Source: Acidobacteria bacterium 28-1
GTDB lineage: Bacteria; Acidobacteriota; Blastocatellia; Pyrinomonadales; Pyrinomonadaceae
DNA: 64,000 nt
Direction: 5' to 3'
Assembly (NCBI GenBank): GCA_002050365.1
Contig: MWYZ01000082.1
Coordinates: forward strand, 1-64,000
Under the pieces are notes generated by a model, which had not been told where the DNA came from, did no database searches, and saw only the letters and a program-made list of their open reading frames with translations. The position numbers and the translations under genes are program-made. This document shows, in pieces, positions 8,379-16,427 of the stretch. Within the stretch, counting starts at the first letter, position 1; every line of letters starts with the position of its first letter.

Positions 8379-9752
8379 ATGATGAAAAAGGTTTGCGTCA
8401 TCGGCGGCGGAATTTCGGGGCTTTGCGTCGCTTATTGGCTCAAGAAAAAAGGCGTTGACGTTTTGCTCGTTGAACGAAACGCGGTTTGCGGTGGGAATAT
8501 TCAAACCGAACGAGACGGCGATTATTTGATTGAATGGGGACCGAATTCGACGCTTGTCTCAAATCATTTGTTTGAATTGATTGCGGAACTCGGGCTTTTG
8601 GAAGCGGTCGCGCCCGCAAACCGTAGCGCGAAAAAAAGGTATATTTTGAAAGACGGCAAGTTGCGCCCGCTGCCTCTGAAAATCGCCCAAATCATTTGGA
8701 CGGACGTTTTTTCAACCAAAGCAAAACTCAGCATCTTGCGCGAACCTTTCGTCAAAAGCAAATCAACGGAAAACGAATCGGTCGCCGAATTTTTTCGGCG
8801 CAGGCTCGGAGCGGAAGTCGCAGATTACGCCGTTGACCCGTTCGTGTCGGGAATCTTTGCGGGAAATCCCGAAAAGCTGCGCGTCGAATCCGCGTTTCCG
8901 AGCGTTTTTCAAATGGAAAAAGATTACGGCAGCATTTTGAAAGCGTCCGCGCTCGGCAAAAAGGAAAAGCCGAGCCGCTTTGTGCCGAAAGGAATTTCGC
9001 GCACTGTTTCGTTTGAAAACGGAATGCAGACTTTGACTGATAAATTGGCGGAAAATCTCCTCGATGAATTAAAAACGGGAAAGGAAGTTTTAGAAATCGG
9101 AAAATGGAAAACGGATAATGGAAAATGGAAAATTAAAACCGATGATGAAAAAATAAACGCTCGGTCGTTTGACGCGGTTGTCATCGCAACGCCTTCGTTT
9201 GTCGCCGCTAATTTGATTGAAAATTTAGACGGCGAGCTTTCCGAAAAATTGAAAGAAATTTATCATCCGCCGCTCGCCGTTATTGTTTCGGCTTACGGAC
9301 GAGAAAACGTAAAAAAGGATTTGGACGGTTTCGGTTTTTTGATTCCGAAAGTTGAACGGCGGACGATTCTCGGCAGCCTCTGGAGTTCGGTGATTTTTGA
9401 AAACCGTGCGCCGAAAGACACGCATCTTTTGACGACATACATCGGCGGAGCGCGAAACGCGGAGCTTTTTGACAAAACGGACGCAGAGCTTTTTGAAATA
9501 GCCCGCGAAGAACTCGGTGATATTTTACGCGTTCAAGGCGAACCGATTTTTCAGCGAATTAGAAGGTGGGAAAAAGCCATTCCGCAATACAATCTTGGTT
9601 ACGAAAAAATAGAAAACGGCATCAAACAATTTGAGCGAAACAACCAAGGAATCTTTTTTTGCAGTAATTTTTATCGCGGAATTTCTGTCGGCGACTGCGT
9701 GAAAAACTCGTGTGAAACGGCTAATGAAATTGAGAAGTTTTTAGGCGAATAA
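8379..9752 (+). CDS. hemG: Protoporphyrinogen oxidase, FAD type (HemG/HemY)
   Basis: Oxidises protoporphyrinogen IX to protoporphyrin IX with FAD. The N-terminal dinucleotide-binding motif VIGGGISGLCVAYWLKKKG is directly followed by VLLVERN and the substrate-site start EWGPNS; the C-terminal FAD contact GISVGDCVKN is present. ATG at 8379 (or 8382) is preferred over TTG 8361, which overlaps the previous gene. Length is 457 residues, normal. Residues around 240-252 (GKWKTDNGKWKI) come from five 7-bp tandem repeats at 9099-9133, an in-frame expansion not expected in the family. Confidence 0.94.
   Translation: MMKKVCVIGGGISGLCVAYWLKKKGVDVLLVERNAVCGGNIQTERDGDYLIEWGPNSTLVSNHLFELIAELGLLEAVAPANRSAKKRYILKDGKLRPLPLKIAQIIWTDVFSTKAKLSILREPFVKSKSTENESVAEFFRRRLGAEVADYAVDPFVSGIFAGNPEKLRVESAFPSVFQMEKDYGSILKASALGKKEKPSRFVPKGISRTVSFENGMQTLTDKLAENLLDELKTGKEVLEIGKWKTDNGKWKIKTDDEKINARSFDAVVIATPSFVAANLIENLDGELSEKLKEIYHPPLAVIVSAYGRENVKKDLDGFGFLIPKVERRTILGSLWSSVIFENRAPKDTHLLTTYIGGARNAELFDKTDAELFEIAREELGDILRVQGEPIFQRIRRWEKAIPQYNLGYEKIENGIKQFERNNQGIFFCSNFYRGISVGDCVKNSCETANEIEKFLGE
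9099..9133. repeat. Five heptamer repeats inside hemG
   Basis: GGAAAAT, GGAAAAC, GGATAAT, GGAAAAT, GGAAAAT in direct succession. The same words form the hairpin after hemB at 11171-11239. Here there is no complementary arm and the frame is kept. Confidence 0.85.
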
Positions 9753-9754
9753 AT

Positions 9755-10180
9755 ATGCAAACAACCTCCATTCTTGAGCTTAAATGGAAATGTCGTGAAG
9801 GCGGAAGCGGCAGAACGCAGAGAGATTTTCTCGATTTTGTCGTTGATGATGAATCTCTATCTGAAAAAGTTGGCGGTGATTTAGTTTCTTGTATTGGTTG
9901 GTTTGTTCCAGAACAAAATGCAAAAGCAGTGAACCAAATTATGCTCAAAACGGATTCTGATTTGCCTGATAATCGTTACGCTTTATACGTTTGCCCAGAA
10001 TGCAGCGATTTAAGTTGCGGCGCGATAACCATAGTTATTGAGAGAATTGACGACAAAATTGTCTGGCGTAATTTTGCTTTCCAGAATGATTATGACGATC
10101 AGCTAAATCCTATTGAAGATTTGGGCGAATTTGTTTTTGACATAGCGCAGTATAGAAATACTTTGAGAAGTGTTTTGTAA
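9755..10180 (+). CDS. Conserved hypothetical protein with CPEC...C cluster
   Basis: 141 residues, starting 2 bp after the hemG stop, so likely in the same transcript. It contains an RDFLDFVVDDESLSEKV stretch, then LPDNRYALYVCPECSDLSCGAITIVIER, whose cysteines could bind a metal. No signal peptide or membrane segment. I have no function for it; similar proteins are usually annotated as hypothetical. Position between hemG and hemB is probably incidental, as other accessory genes also interrupt this cluster. Confidence 0.7.
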   Translation: MQTTSILELKWKCREGGSGRTQRDFLDFVVDDESLSEKVGGDLVSCIGWFVPEQNAKAVNQIMLKTDSDLPDNRYALYVCPECSDLSCGAITIVIERIDDKIVWRNFAFQNDYDDQLNPIEDLGEFVFDIAQYRNTLRSVL

Positions 10181-10190
10181 TTTACCTTTA

Positions 10191-11186
10191 ATGAGCGATC
10201 ACATTTATCCGAATTTTCCCATCACGCGCCTTCGCCGTCTGCGAAAAACGCCTGCGTTGCGCGATATGTTCCGCGAAACTCATTTGACGAGAAACGATTT
10301 TATATTTCCTTTGTTTGTGACGACGGGCGAAAATATCAAAAACGAAATCGGTTCGATGCCGAATATTTTTCAGCTTTCGGTTGATAATGTTTTGCGCGAA
10401 TGCGAGGAACTTTTTTCAATCGGCATCAGCGCGGTTTTGCTTTTCGGCATTCCCGACTTTAAAGATGAACGCGGCTCAAGCGGTTACACAGCAGACGGAA
10501 TTGTGCAAAAGGCGACGCACGAAATTAAACGCGCATTTCCTGAAATGCTTGTGATTACTGATGTTTGTTTGTGCGAATACACTTCGCACGGACATTGCGG
10601 TGTGATTGAAAATGAGTTTGTCCAAAACGATGAAACGCTTCGGTTATTAGCCGAGCAAGCCTTAACTCACGCGCAAAGCGGCGCGGACATTATTGCGCCG
10701 TCGGATATGATGGACGGGCGCATCGGCGCGATTCGGCGGAAATTGGACGAAAACAATTTTCAAGATACGCCGATTATGGCTTATGCGGCGAAATATTCGT
10801 CGGCATTTTACGGACCTTTTCGTGAAGCGGCAGAATCTGCGCCGCAATTCGGCGACCGAAAATCTTATCAGATGGATTACGGAAACGCCGACGAAGCGAT
10901 GCGCGAAATCGCGCTTGATGTTCAGGAAGGCGCGGACGTTGTAATGGTCAAGCCCGCGCTCGCATATCTCGACGTTATTCGCCGCGCGAAGGAGAATTTT
11001 AATTTGCCGATTGCTGCTTACAACGTCAGCGGTGAATATTCGATGATAAAAGCCGCCGCCGAAAAGGGTTGGATTGACGGCGAGCGCGTGATGCTCGAAA
11101 CTTTAACGGCAATCAAACGCGCCGGCGCGGACGTGATTATTACTTATTTTGCAAAGGAAGCGGTAAGATTAATTGATAACGGATAA
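10191..11186 (+). CDS. hemB: Porphobilinogen synthase (delta-aminolevulinic acid dehydratase)
   Basis: Condenses two 5-aminolevulinates into porphobilinogen. The zinc-type metal site DVCLCEYTSHGHCG (three cysteines) near residue 120 marks it as zinc-dependent; the Schiff-base lysines are in YAAKYSSAFYGPFR and MVKPALAYLD. ATG at 10191 begins the family-like N-terminus; an upstream TTG would overlap the previous gene. Length 331 residues. Its last residues (IDNG) and stop are encoded in the left arm of the hairpin at 11171-11239. Confidence 0.96.
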   Translation: MSDHIYPNFPITRLRRLRKTPALRDMFRETHLTRNDFIFPLFVTTGENIKNEIGSMPNIFQLSVDNVLRECEELFSIGISAVLLFGIPDFKDERGSSGYTADGIVQKATHEIKRAFPEMLVITDVCLCEYTSHGHCGVIENEFVQNDETLRLLAEQALTHAQSGADIIAPSDMMDGRIGAIRRKLDENNFQDTPIMAYAAKYSSAFYGPFREAAESAPQFGDRKSYQMDYGNADEAMREIALDVQEGADVVMVKPALAYLDVIRRAKENFNLPIAAYNVSGEYSMIKAAAEKGWIDGERVMLETLTAIKRAGADVIITYFAKEAVRLIDNG

Positions 11187-11239
11187 TGGAAAGTGGATAA
11201 TTTTTGTCCTTTACATTTTCCATTATCCGTTATCAATTT
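11171..11239. repeat. Heptamer-based hairpin at the hemB 3' end
   Basis: Left arm starts AATTGATAACGGATAATGGA (11171-) and pairs with about 11217-11239. The words have a 7-bp period. The left arm includes the hemB stop codon. It lies in the short hemB-hemL gap and could attenuate or process the transcript; no U-run follows. Confidence 0.75.
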
Positions 11240-11245
11240 TAAAAA

Positions 11246-12538
11246 ATGGATACTTCAAAAAGCAGTAAATTATTTGCGGAAGCACAAAAGCATCTTCCCG
11301 GCGGCGTAAATTCGCCCGTCCGCGCTTTCAAATCAGTCGGACGCGACCCGCTTTACATAAAACGCGCCAAAGGCGCACATATCTTCGATGTTGACGGCAA
11401 TGAATTTGTTGATTACATCGGCTCTTGGGGACCGATGATTCTTGGACACGCGCACGAAAGAGTCGTCGAAGCGATTCGGGAAACGGCGATTCACGGAACG
11501 AGTTTCGGCGCAAGCTGCGAAAAAGAAATTGACTTAGCTAAACTTATCAAAAAATTCGTGCCGTCCGTCGAAATTGTGCGAATGGTCAATTCGGGAACGG
11601 AGGCGACGATGAGCGCGATGCGTCTGGCTCGCGGTTTTACGGGGAAAAATAAAATTATCAAATTTGAAGGCTGTTATCACGGACACGGCGATTCGTTTTT
11701 GATAAAAGCCGGCTCGGGTGTGGCGACTTTGGGTTTGCCGGACAGCCCGGGTGTAACTCAATCAACCGCCAACGATACGCTCAATGCCAGATACAATGAC
11801 ATCGAATCGGTTTGTCGGCTAATTAGACAAAATATAGGCGAAATCGCCGCCGTTTTTATCGAGCCGGTCGGCGGAAATATGGGTTGTGTCGCCGCCGATA
11901 AAGAATTTTTGCAAAAATTGCGCGACATTTGCACGAGCGAAAAAATTCTGCTCGTTTTTGATGAAGTAATGACCGGATTTCGACTTGCAAAAGGCGGAGC
12001 GCAGGAGATTTACAGCATCACGCCGGATTTAACGACCTTCGGTAAAATCATCGGTGGCGGACTTCCCGTTGGAGCATACGGCGGACGCGGCGATATTATG
12101 CGAATGATTGCGCCTTCGGGCGCGGTGTATCAAGCCGGAACTCTTTCAGGAAATCCGTTGGCGATGACTGCCGGATTTGAAACGCTCTCAATAATTGAGG
12201 AAACGCCGAATTTTTACGCGCGGCTCGAAGAAAAGAGCGCGTATCTAGCAGACGGAATTTCGGACGCGGCGCGAAAGTTAAATTTGAATTACAATCTAAA
12301 CCGCGTTGGTTCTATGCTGACGCTTTTTTTCACCGACCAAAGTGTTGTTGATTTTGACACGGCTAAACTGTCTGACACGAAAAAGTTTGCGGATTATTTC
12401 AACCAAATGTTAGAGAGCGGAATTTATTTACCGCCGTCGCAGTTTGAGGCTTGGTTCGTTTCAATCGCTCATACAAAATCCGATTTAGACAAAACGATTA
12501 ATGCGACTTATGAAGCATTGCAATCTTCGCTAAGTTAA
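11246..12538 (+). CDS. hemL: Glutamate-1-semialdehyde 2,1-aminomutase
   Basis: PLP enzyme that converts glutamate-1-semialdehyde to 5-aminolevulinate, the partner step to HemA. Seen: LPGGVNSPVRAFKSVG at the N-terminus, substrate loop RMVNSGTEATMSAMRLARG, LLVFDEVMTGFR, and the PLP lysine in FGKIIGGGLPVGAYGGR (about residue 270). Length is 430 residues, full size. Last gene of the heme cluster, although its product acts second in the pathway. Confidence 0.96.
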   Translation: MDTSKSSKLFAEAQKHLPGGVNSPVRAFKSVGRDPLYIKRAKGAHIFDVDGNEFVDYIGSWGPMILGHAHERVVEAIRETAIHGTSFGASCEKEIDLAKLIKKFVPSVEIVRMVNSGTEATMSAMRLARGFTGKNKIIKFEGCYHGHGDSFLIKAGSGVATLGLPDSPGVTQSTANDTLNARYNDIESVCRLIRQNIGEIAAVFIEPVGGNMGCVAADKEFLQKLRDICTSEKILLVFDEVMTGFRLAKGGAQEIYSITPDLTTFGKIIGGGLPVGAYGGRGDIMRMIAPSGAVYQAGTLSGNPLAMTAGFETLSIIEETPNFYARLEEKSAYLADGISDAARKLNLNYNLNRVGSMLTLFFTDQSVVDFDTAKLSDTKKFADYFNQMLESGIYLPPSQFEAWFVSIAHTKSDLDKTINATYEALQSSLS

Positions 12539-12550
12539 AAGTATTTTCTT

Positions 12551-12626
12551 CGGAATAGCGGATAACTAATAGCTGATAGCGAATAACTGTGCGGCGTATT
12601 TTAGTTATCAGCTATGGGCTATTCCG
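12551..12626. terminator. Repeat-derived hairpin between convergent hemL and methyltransferase genes
   Basis: Arms 12551-12588 and about 12602-12626 are complementary (CGGAATAGC...AACT with AGTTATCAGCTAT...GCTATTCCG) and carry a 7-bp rhythm. It sits exactly between two genes that converge, so a bidirectional terminator role is likely; an obvious U-run is lacking. Confidence 0.6.
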
Positions 12627-12671
12627 AATCTTTATTCTGTTTTGCTGAACGATTGAAATTTTCGATTTCAT

Positions 12672-13667
12672 CTATTTAATTTTACCAAATCCGCACCAAG
12701 AGTTTTGATTGTGCCAGATTATCTCAACGTCTTTCGCGCCGATTTCTTTCCACCAATTTTCAAATTCTTCCCGTGAAATATAAAACGCGGTCGGCGCAAC
12801 TAAATGGTCAAACACGATATTGTGCTGTTCGCGCCAGCCGAAAGTTCCGAGATGATTCAGATAATCGTTATAAAAAAGTTTGTCGGCAAACGGCTTCGCG
12901 CCTTTATTTAACGGGCGATAAATCAGTTTTGAGGCGAGAAAAACGCCGAGCGTCGGAAGTTTGGAAAGTTGATAAAGCATCGGCTGATTAATTTTTGATG
13001 TAAAACCCGTCCGAATCGGATTGACGTAACGCGTAATCCATTCGTTATTTTCCGCGCCGTAAATCCATGCCGAAATCGCGCCGCCTTTTTTTACTTTTGA
13101 GGCGAGCGACTGAAACGCTTTTTTCGGGTCGGGCGTGTGATGCAGAACGCCGACGCTGAACGCGTAATCAAACATTTTTTTAAAGGGTAATTTATAAATA
13201 TCAGCTTGAACGACGTGCGCGTTCGGCAACGGGCGTGTCGCTTGAAATGCCGATTCGACCGCCGCGCTCAAATCGATTCCGACGACTTCCCGTGCGCCCC
13301 AATTCGCCGCTAAAGTCGTGTGCCGACCTTTACCACAGCCGCCTTCGAGAACGAATTTATTTTTAAAAAATTCGGGTTTTACGGGTTGAACCCAGCCAAG
13401 AAATTGTTCGTTGTATTTTTCATTTTCCTGCGTAAAATGCGTCCATTGCCAACCGAAGTTTTCGGCGGTCTCGGCTTTGTCCTGCTCGATTTTCGACAAA
13501 TCTGCAAAGCGCGGAACGCCGCGAACGATTTTATATTCGCGGTCGCACTTTTTGCACGAAAGCAAACCTTCAATAATCTCTTTTTCCTCGCGCGTGCCGA
13601 CGTGAACCAGAAGAAGGTCGCCGCCGCAAATCGGACACGCCAACAATTCAAGTAGTTTTTCTTTCAT
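12672..13667 (-). CDS. Zinc-ribbon class I SAM-dependent methyltransferase
   Basis: 331 residues. The N-terminus is a Trm112-like zinc ribbon (Cys11, Cys14, Cys38, Cys41 in CPIC and CKKC). A Rossmann methyltransferase domain follows, with the SAM motif VLEGGCGKGRHTTLAANWG near residue 95, VVGIDLS as motif II and SVGVLHHTPDP as motif IV. The substrate is unknown; this architecture is seen in small-molecule or lipid methyltransferases of envelope and secondary-metabolite loci. It converges with hemL, so it is transcribed separately. Confidence 0.85.
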   Translation of the reverse strand: MKEKLLELLACPICGGDLLLVHVGTREEKEIIEGLLSCKKCDREYKIVRGVPRFADLSKIEQDKAETAENFGWQWTHFTQENEKYNEQFLGWVQPVKPEFFKNKFVLEGGCGKGRHTTLAANWGAREVVGIDLSAAVESAFQATRPLPNAHVVQADIYKLPFKKMFDYAFSVGVLHHTPDPKKAFQSLASKVKKGGAISAWIYGAENNEWITRYVNPIRTGFTSKINQPMLYQLSKLPTLGVFLASKLIYRPLNKGAKPFADKLFYNDYLNHLGTFGWREQHNIVFDHLVAPTAFYISREEFENWWKEIGAKDVEIIWHNQNSWCGFGKIK

Positions 13668-13700
13668 TAATAAATCTGCAGTTAAAAGAAACGGTTCAGC

Positions 13701-13970
13701 TTAATTTTTCTGCCACCGCCGGAGCGTCGGAATAAAAGAATTTGCTAATTCCGTCGCTCGTTCGACTGGCATATTTAAGTCGGCGGTCATATTTTCGATT
13801 GAGCTTTGAATCATCTCACTCAATGTTTGATTAGGATTGGTAAACTCACCCGCTCTAAAACAAAAGTTGCAATACTCGAAAGTGTTTGAGCCGTCCTTGT
13901 TCGTTCCCAAATTTCCAGCCGCTTCCGCTAGAGGCATACCGCAGCTTTGACATCGAATTTTATTTTCCAT
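13701..13970 (-). CDS. Putative zinc-ribbon protein
   Basis: 89 residues with the pattern CQSCGMPL near the N-terminus and CNFCF near residue 36, as in the small 'putative zinc ribbon' family, followed by a helical region (SIENMTADLNMPVERATEL) ending in RRWQ. Probably binds one zinc; function unknown. Its start lies 11 bp inside the 3' end of the upstream gene, so the two are likely co-translated. Confidence 0.75.
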   Translation of the reverse strand: MENKIRCQSCGMPLAEAAGNLGTNKDGSNTFEYCNFCFRAGEFTNPNQTLSEMIQSSIENMTADLNMPVERATELANSFIPTLRRWQKN

Positions 13971-14436
13971 AAGACCTCAATTTATCTCCGAATTTTTGAA
14001 ATTCGGCAAGCGGAAAAGATTGTCGCCAGTTAAACTCAAACTCGTCCGTGTTTTTATCTTCGTAAAGCTGGGCGAAGGTTTCGTAAAACGCTTTACAAAT
14101 GTCTCTGATTTTTCCGTCGTGCGCGAAAATCATTTTGCGTTCTGACGCGTCGCGCCGTTCGCTCGGATATTGATAAATTTCTAAAAGTGCGTCGTCGCCG
14201 TGTCGCACAAAATGAAAGTCGAATTCTTCCGGATTGCGATTCCATTTGAGCGTAAATTCGTCGCCGGTCGAATCTTTACCGAGCAAAGCCGTTAAAATTT
14301 CGAGCAGTTCAGGCAACGCCTGTTCGTGCGGCGCGTGTGCCGTCGTCGTGTGAAATTCATTTGCTCCATCATCAAAACCAATTGACATCCAACCACATTG
14401 CGGACTGTTAAAACTGACTTCCAATTTTTTTGACAT
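13960..14436 (-). CDS. Hypothetical protein
   Basis: 158 residues, acidic, without signal peptide or membrane segment. Noticeable stretches are QCGWMSIGFDDGANEF at the N-terminus and two acidic-aromatic strands ending in FEFNWRQSFPLAEFQKFGD. I do not recognise the family. Its 3' end overlaps the zinc-ribbon gene, and its start region abuts a repeat hairpin shared with the divergent thyA. Confidence 0.6.
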   Translation of the reverse strand: MSKKLEVSFNSPQCGWMSIGFDDGANEFHTTTAHAPHEQALPELLEILTALLGKDSTGDEFTLKWNRNPEEFDFHFVRHGDDALLEIYQYPSERRDASERKMIFAHDGKIRDICKAFYETFAQLYEDKNTDEFEFNWRQSFPLAEFQKFGDKLRSYGK

Positions 14437-14440
14437 TATT

Positions 14441-14511
14441 TTTCACCACAGAGCCACAGAGAACACAGAGAGAGATTTTTTATAAATTTATCTGTGTTTA
14501 TTTGTGGTTTC
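14441..14511. repeat. CACAGAG-type inverted repeat upstream of thyA
   Basis: A tandem of CCACAGAG-like words (14444-14475) faces an imperfect complement, ATCTGTG...GTGGTTT, ending about 14511. It lies between divergent genes and is one of the repeat-arm structures described in the findings. Confidence 0.55.
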
Positions 14512-14567
14512 AAACGAATAGATATGGTAACTTTATCGTTAAAATTGCACAAATACGCAGAATAAAA

Positions 14568-15413
14568 ATGAAACAGTATCAAGAACTTTTACGACATATT
14601 TTGCAAAATGGGACGCGGCACGAAGACCGGACGGGCGTTGGCACAATTTCCGTTTTCGGTTATCAAACGCGGTTTGATTTGCGTAAAGGTTTTCCGATTG
14701 TGACGACTAAAAAAGTTCCATTCCGATGGATTGCAGAAGAATTATTCTGGTTTTTGAGCGGCGATACGAGCGAGAAAAATCTACAAATGCGCGGCGTGGA
14801 TATTTGGGCGGAATGGGCGGACGAAACGCATACGAAAAAATTTAATCGTGAAGCGGGTGACCTAGGTCCAATTTATGGTTATTTATGGCGTAGTTTCGGC
14901 GGCGATTATCCAGAAATGAACGGCTTTGACCAAATAAAAGCGTTGATTGAAGAAATCGAAATGAATCCGAATTCACGCCGATTGATTGTTTCGGGTTGGA
15001 ATCCAGAGCAAGCGACGCAAGTTGATTTACCGCCGTGTCATACGCTTTTCCAATTTAAGATTGAGAATGAAAAGATTCTGCATTGCCAACTTTATCAGCG
15101 AAGCGCGGACGCTTTTCTCGGCGTTCCGTTTAACGTAAGTTCTTACGCGCTTTTGACGCATTTAATCGCGCACGTCTGCGATTTGGAAGTCGGCGAATTT
15201 GTTCACACTTTCGGCGATTTGCACATTTATTCAAATCATCTCGAACAAGTCAAAGAACTCTTAAACCGCGAGTCTTTTGCCTTGCCGAAACTTGAATTTA
15301 AAGACGCGGAAAATCTCAAAGGTTTTGAAGGTTTGTTAAACTTCAAATATGAAAATCTGAATTTGCAAAATTACCAATCTTGGGGGAAAATCGCCGCGCC
15401 GGTTGCAGTATAA
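14568..15413 (+). CDS. thyA: Thymidylate synthase
   Basis: Makes dTMP from dUMP using methylenetetrahydrofolate. Seen: the N-terminal arginine loop NGTRHEDRTGVGTISVFGY, GDLGPIYGYLWRSFG, the nucleophile in LPPCHTLFQF (Cys about 157), and FGDLHIYSNH near residue 215; it ends IAAPVAV as in the family. ATG at 14568 is chosen over longer frames since ThyA proteins begin with MKQYQELL. 281 residues. Followed after 5 bp by a perfect hairpin. Confidence 0.96.
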   Translation: MKQYQELLRHILQNGTRHEDRTGVGTISVFGYQTRFDLRKGFPIVTTKKVPFRWIAEELFWFLSGDTSEKNLQMRGVDIWAEWADETHTKKFNREAGDLGPIYGYLWRSFGGDYPEMNGFDQIKALIEEIEMNPNSRRLIVSGWNPEQATQVDLPPCHTLFQFKIENEKILHCQLYQRSADAFLGVPFNVSSYALLTHLIAHVCDLEVGEFVHTFGDLHIYSNHLEQVKELLNRESFALPKLEFKDAENLKGFEGLLNFKYENLNLQNYQSWGKIAAPVAV

Positions 15414-15418
15414 AGACG

Positions 15419-15469
15419 GAACGCCGGCATCTTGCTGGCAGTGCGTTTGCCAGCAAGATGCCGGCGTTC
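15419..15469. terminator. Perfect 22-bp hairpin after thyA
   Basis: Left arm 15419-15440 begins GAACGCCGGCATCTTGCTGG; the right arm 15448-15469 is its exact complement, with a 7-base loop. Nearly the same hairpin occurs at 41159-41211. It falls between thyA and the polyphosphate kinase gene and may end or process the thyA message. Confidence 0.75.
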
Positions 15470-15477
15470 AAAAAATT

Positions 15478-16347
15478 ATGAATATCGAAAAATTTCTCGT
15501 GCCGGAAGGCAAAAAACTAAACTTGAAAAATCACCCGACCGATTTTACGGGTGATCACACCGACAAACGTGAAGCGGTCGAAGATTTAAGAAAAAATGTC
15601 GGGCGGCTCGCCGAACTTCAAGACGTGCTTTACGCGCAGAACAATCACGCGCTTTTAATAATTTTTCAAGCGATGGACGCGGCGGGCAAAGACGGCGCGA
15701 TAAAGCACGTGATGTCGGGTTTGAATCCGCAAGGCTGTGAAGTAACTTCCTTCAAACAACCTTCGGCTGAAGAACTCGACCACGACTATTTGTGGCGTTC
15801 GATGAAGCGTCTGCCCGAACGCGGGCGCATTGGTATTTTCAATCGCTCGTATTACGAAGACGTTTTAGTTGTGCGCGTGCATCCCGAAATTTTGCAGTTT
15901 CAGCAACTGCCTGACAAATTGGAAAACGACCGAAACATCTGGAAAAAACGCTTTGAGCAGATTCGCAATTTTGAAGCGTATCTAGCGGAAAATGCGATTC
16001 ACACATTGAAATTTTTTCTCAATGTTTCAAAAGAAGAGCAGAAAAATCGCTTTCTGGCACGAATCGAAACGCCGGAAAAGAATTGGAAATTTTCGGCTGG
16101 CGACGCGAAAGAACGCGGTTTTTGGGATGATTATATGCGGGCTTACACGGATGCTTTGCAGAATACAAGCACGAAGAACGCTCCTTGGTATGTCGTTCCG
16201 GCAGACAAAAAATGGTTCACGCGCGTGGCGGTTTCGGAAATTATCATTAAGAAAATGGAATCGCTCGACTTGCAGTATCCGAAAATCAGCGAAGCGCAGC
16301 GGCAGAATCTTCTTGAAGCGAAAAAGATTTTGGAGAGCGAGCAATAA
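15478..16347 (+). CDS. PPK2-family polyphosphate kinase
   Basis: Transfers phosphate between polyphosphate and nucleotides. Walker A-like AMDAAGKDGAIKHVMSG is near residue 65, the family motif SFKQPSAEELDHDYLWR follows, and the Walker B/lid stretch IGIFNRSYYEDVLVVRVHPE is near residue 120. A single PPK2 domain in 289 residues fits the short one-domain enzymes that phosphorylate AMP, ADP or other nucleotides; which one cannot be told here. ATG at 15478 is used since the upstream extension would be encoded by the hairpin. Confidence 0.9.
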   Translation: MNIEKFLVPEGKKLNLKNHPTDFTGDHTDKREAVEDLRKNVGRLAELQDVLYAQNNHALLIIFQAMDAAGKDGAIKHVMSGLNPQGCEVTSFKQPSAEELDHDYLWRSMKRLPERGRIGIFNRSYYEDVLVVRVHPEILQFQQLPDKLENDRNIWKKRFEQIRNFEAYLAENAIHTLKFFLNVSKEEQKNRFLARIETPEKNWKFSAGDAKERGFWDDYMRAYTDALQNTSTKNAPWYVVPADKKWFTRVAVSEIIIKKMESLDLQYPKISEAQRQNLLEAKKILESEQ

Positions 16348-16351
16348 AGTC

Positions 16352-16424
16352 GAAAAAGGGTAAAAGGGAAAAGGTGAAAAAGTTTATAGCCGCTTTTTCA
16401 CCTTTTCCCTTTTACCCTTTTTCA
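16352..16424. terminator. Repeat-derived hairpin between convergent genes
   Basis: GAAAAAGGGTAAAAGGGAAA... at 16352-16382 pairs with CTTTTTCACCTTTTCCCTTT... at 16393-16424. It lies between the convergent polyphosphate kinase and SurA-like genes, 4 bp from either stop. A- and T-rich arms would supply U-runs on both strands. Confidence 0.7.
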
Positions 16425-16427
16425 CTT

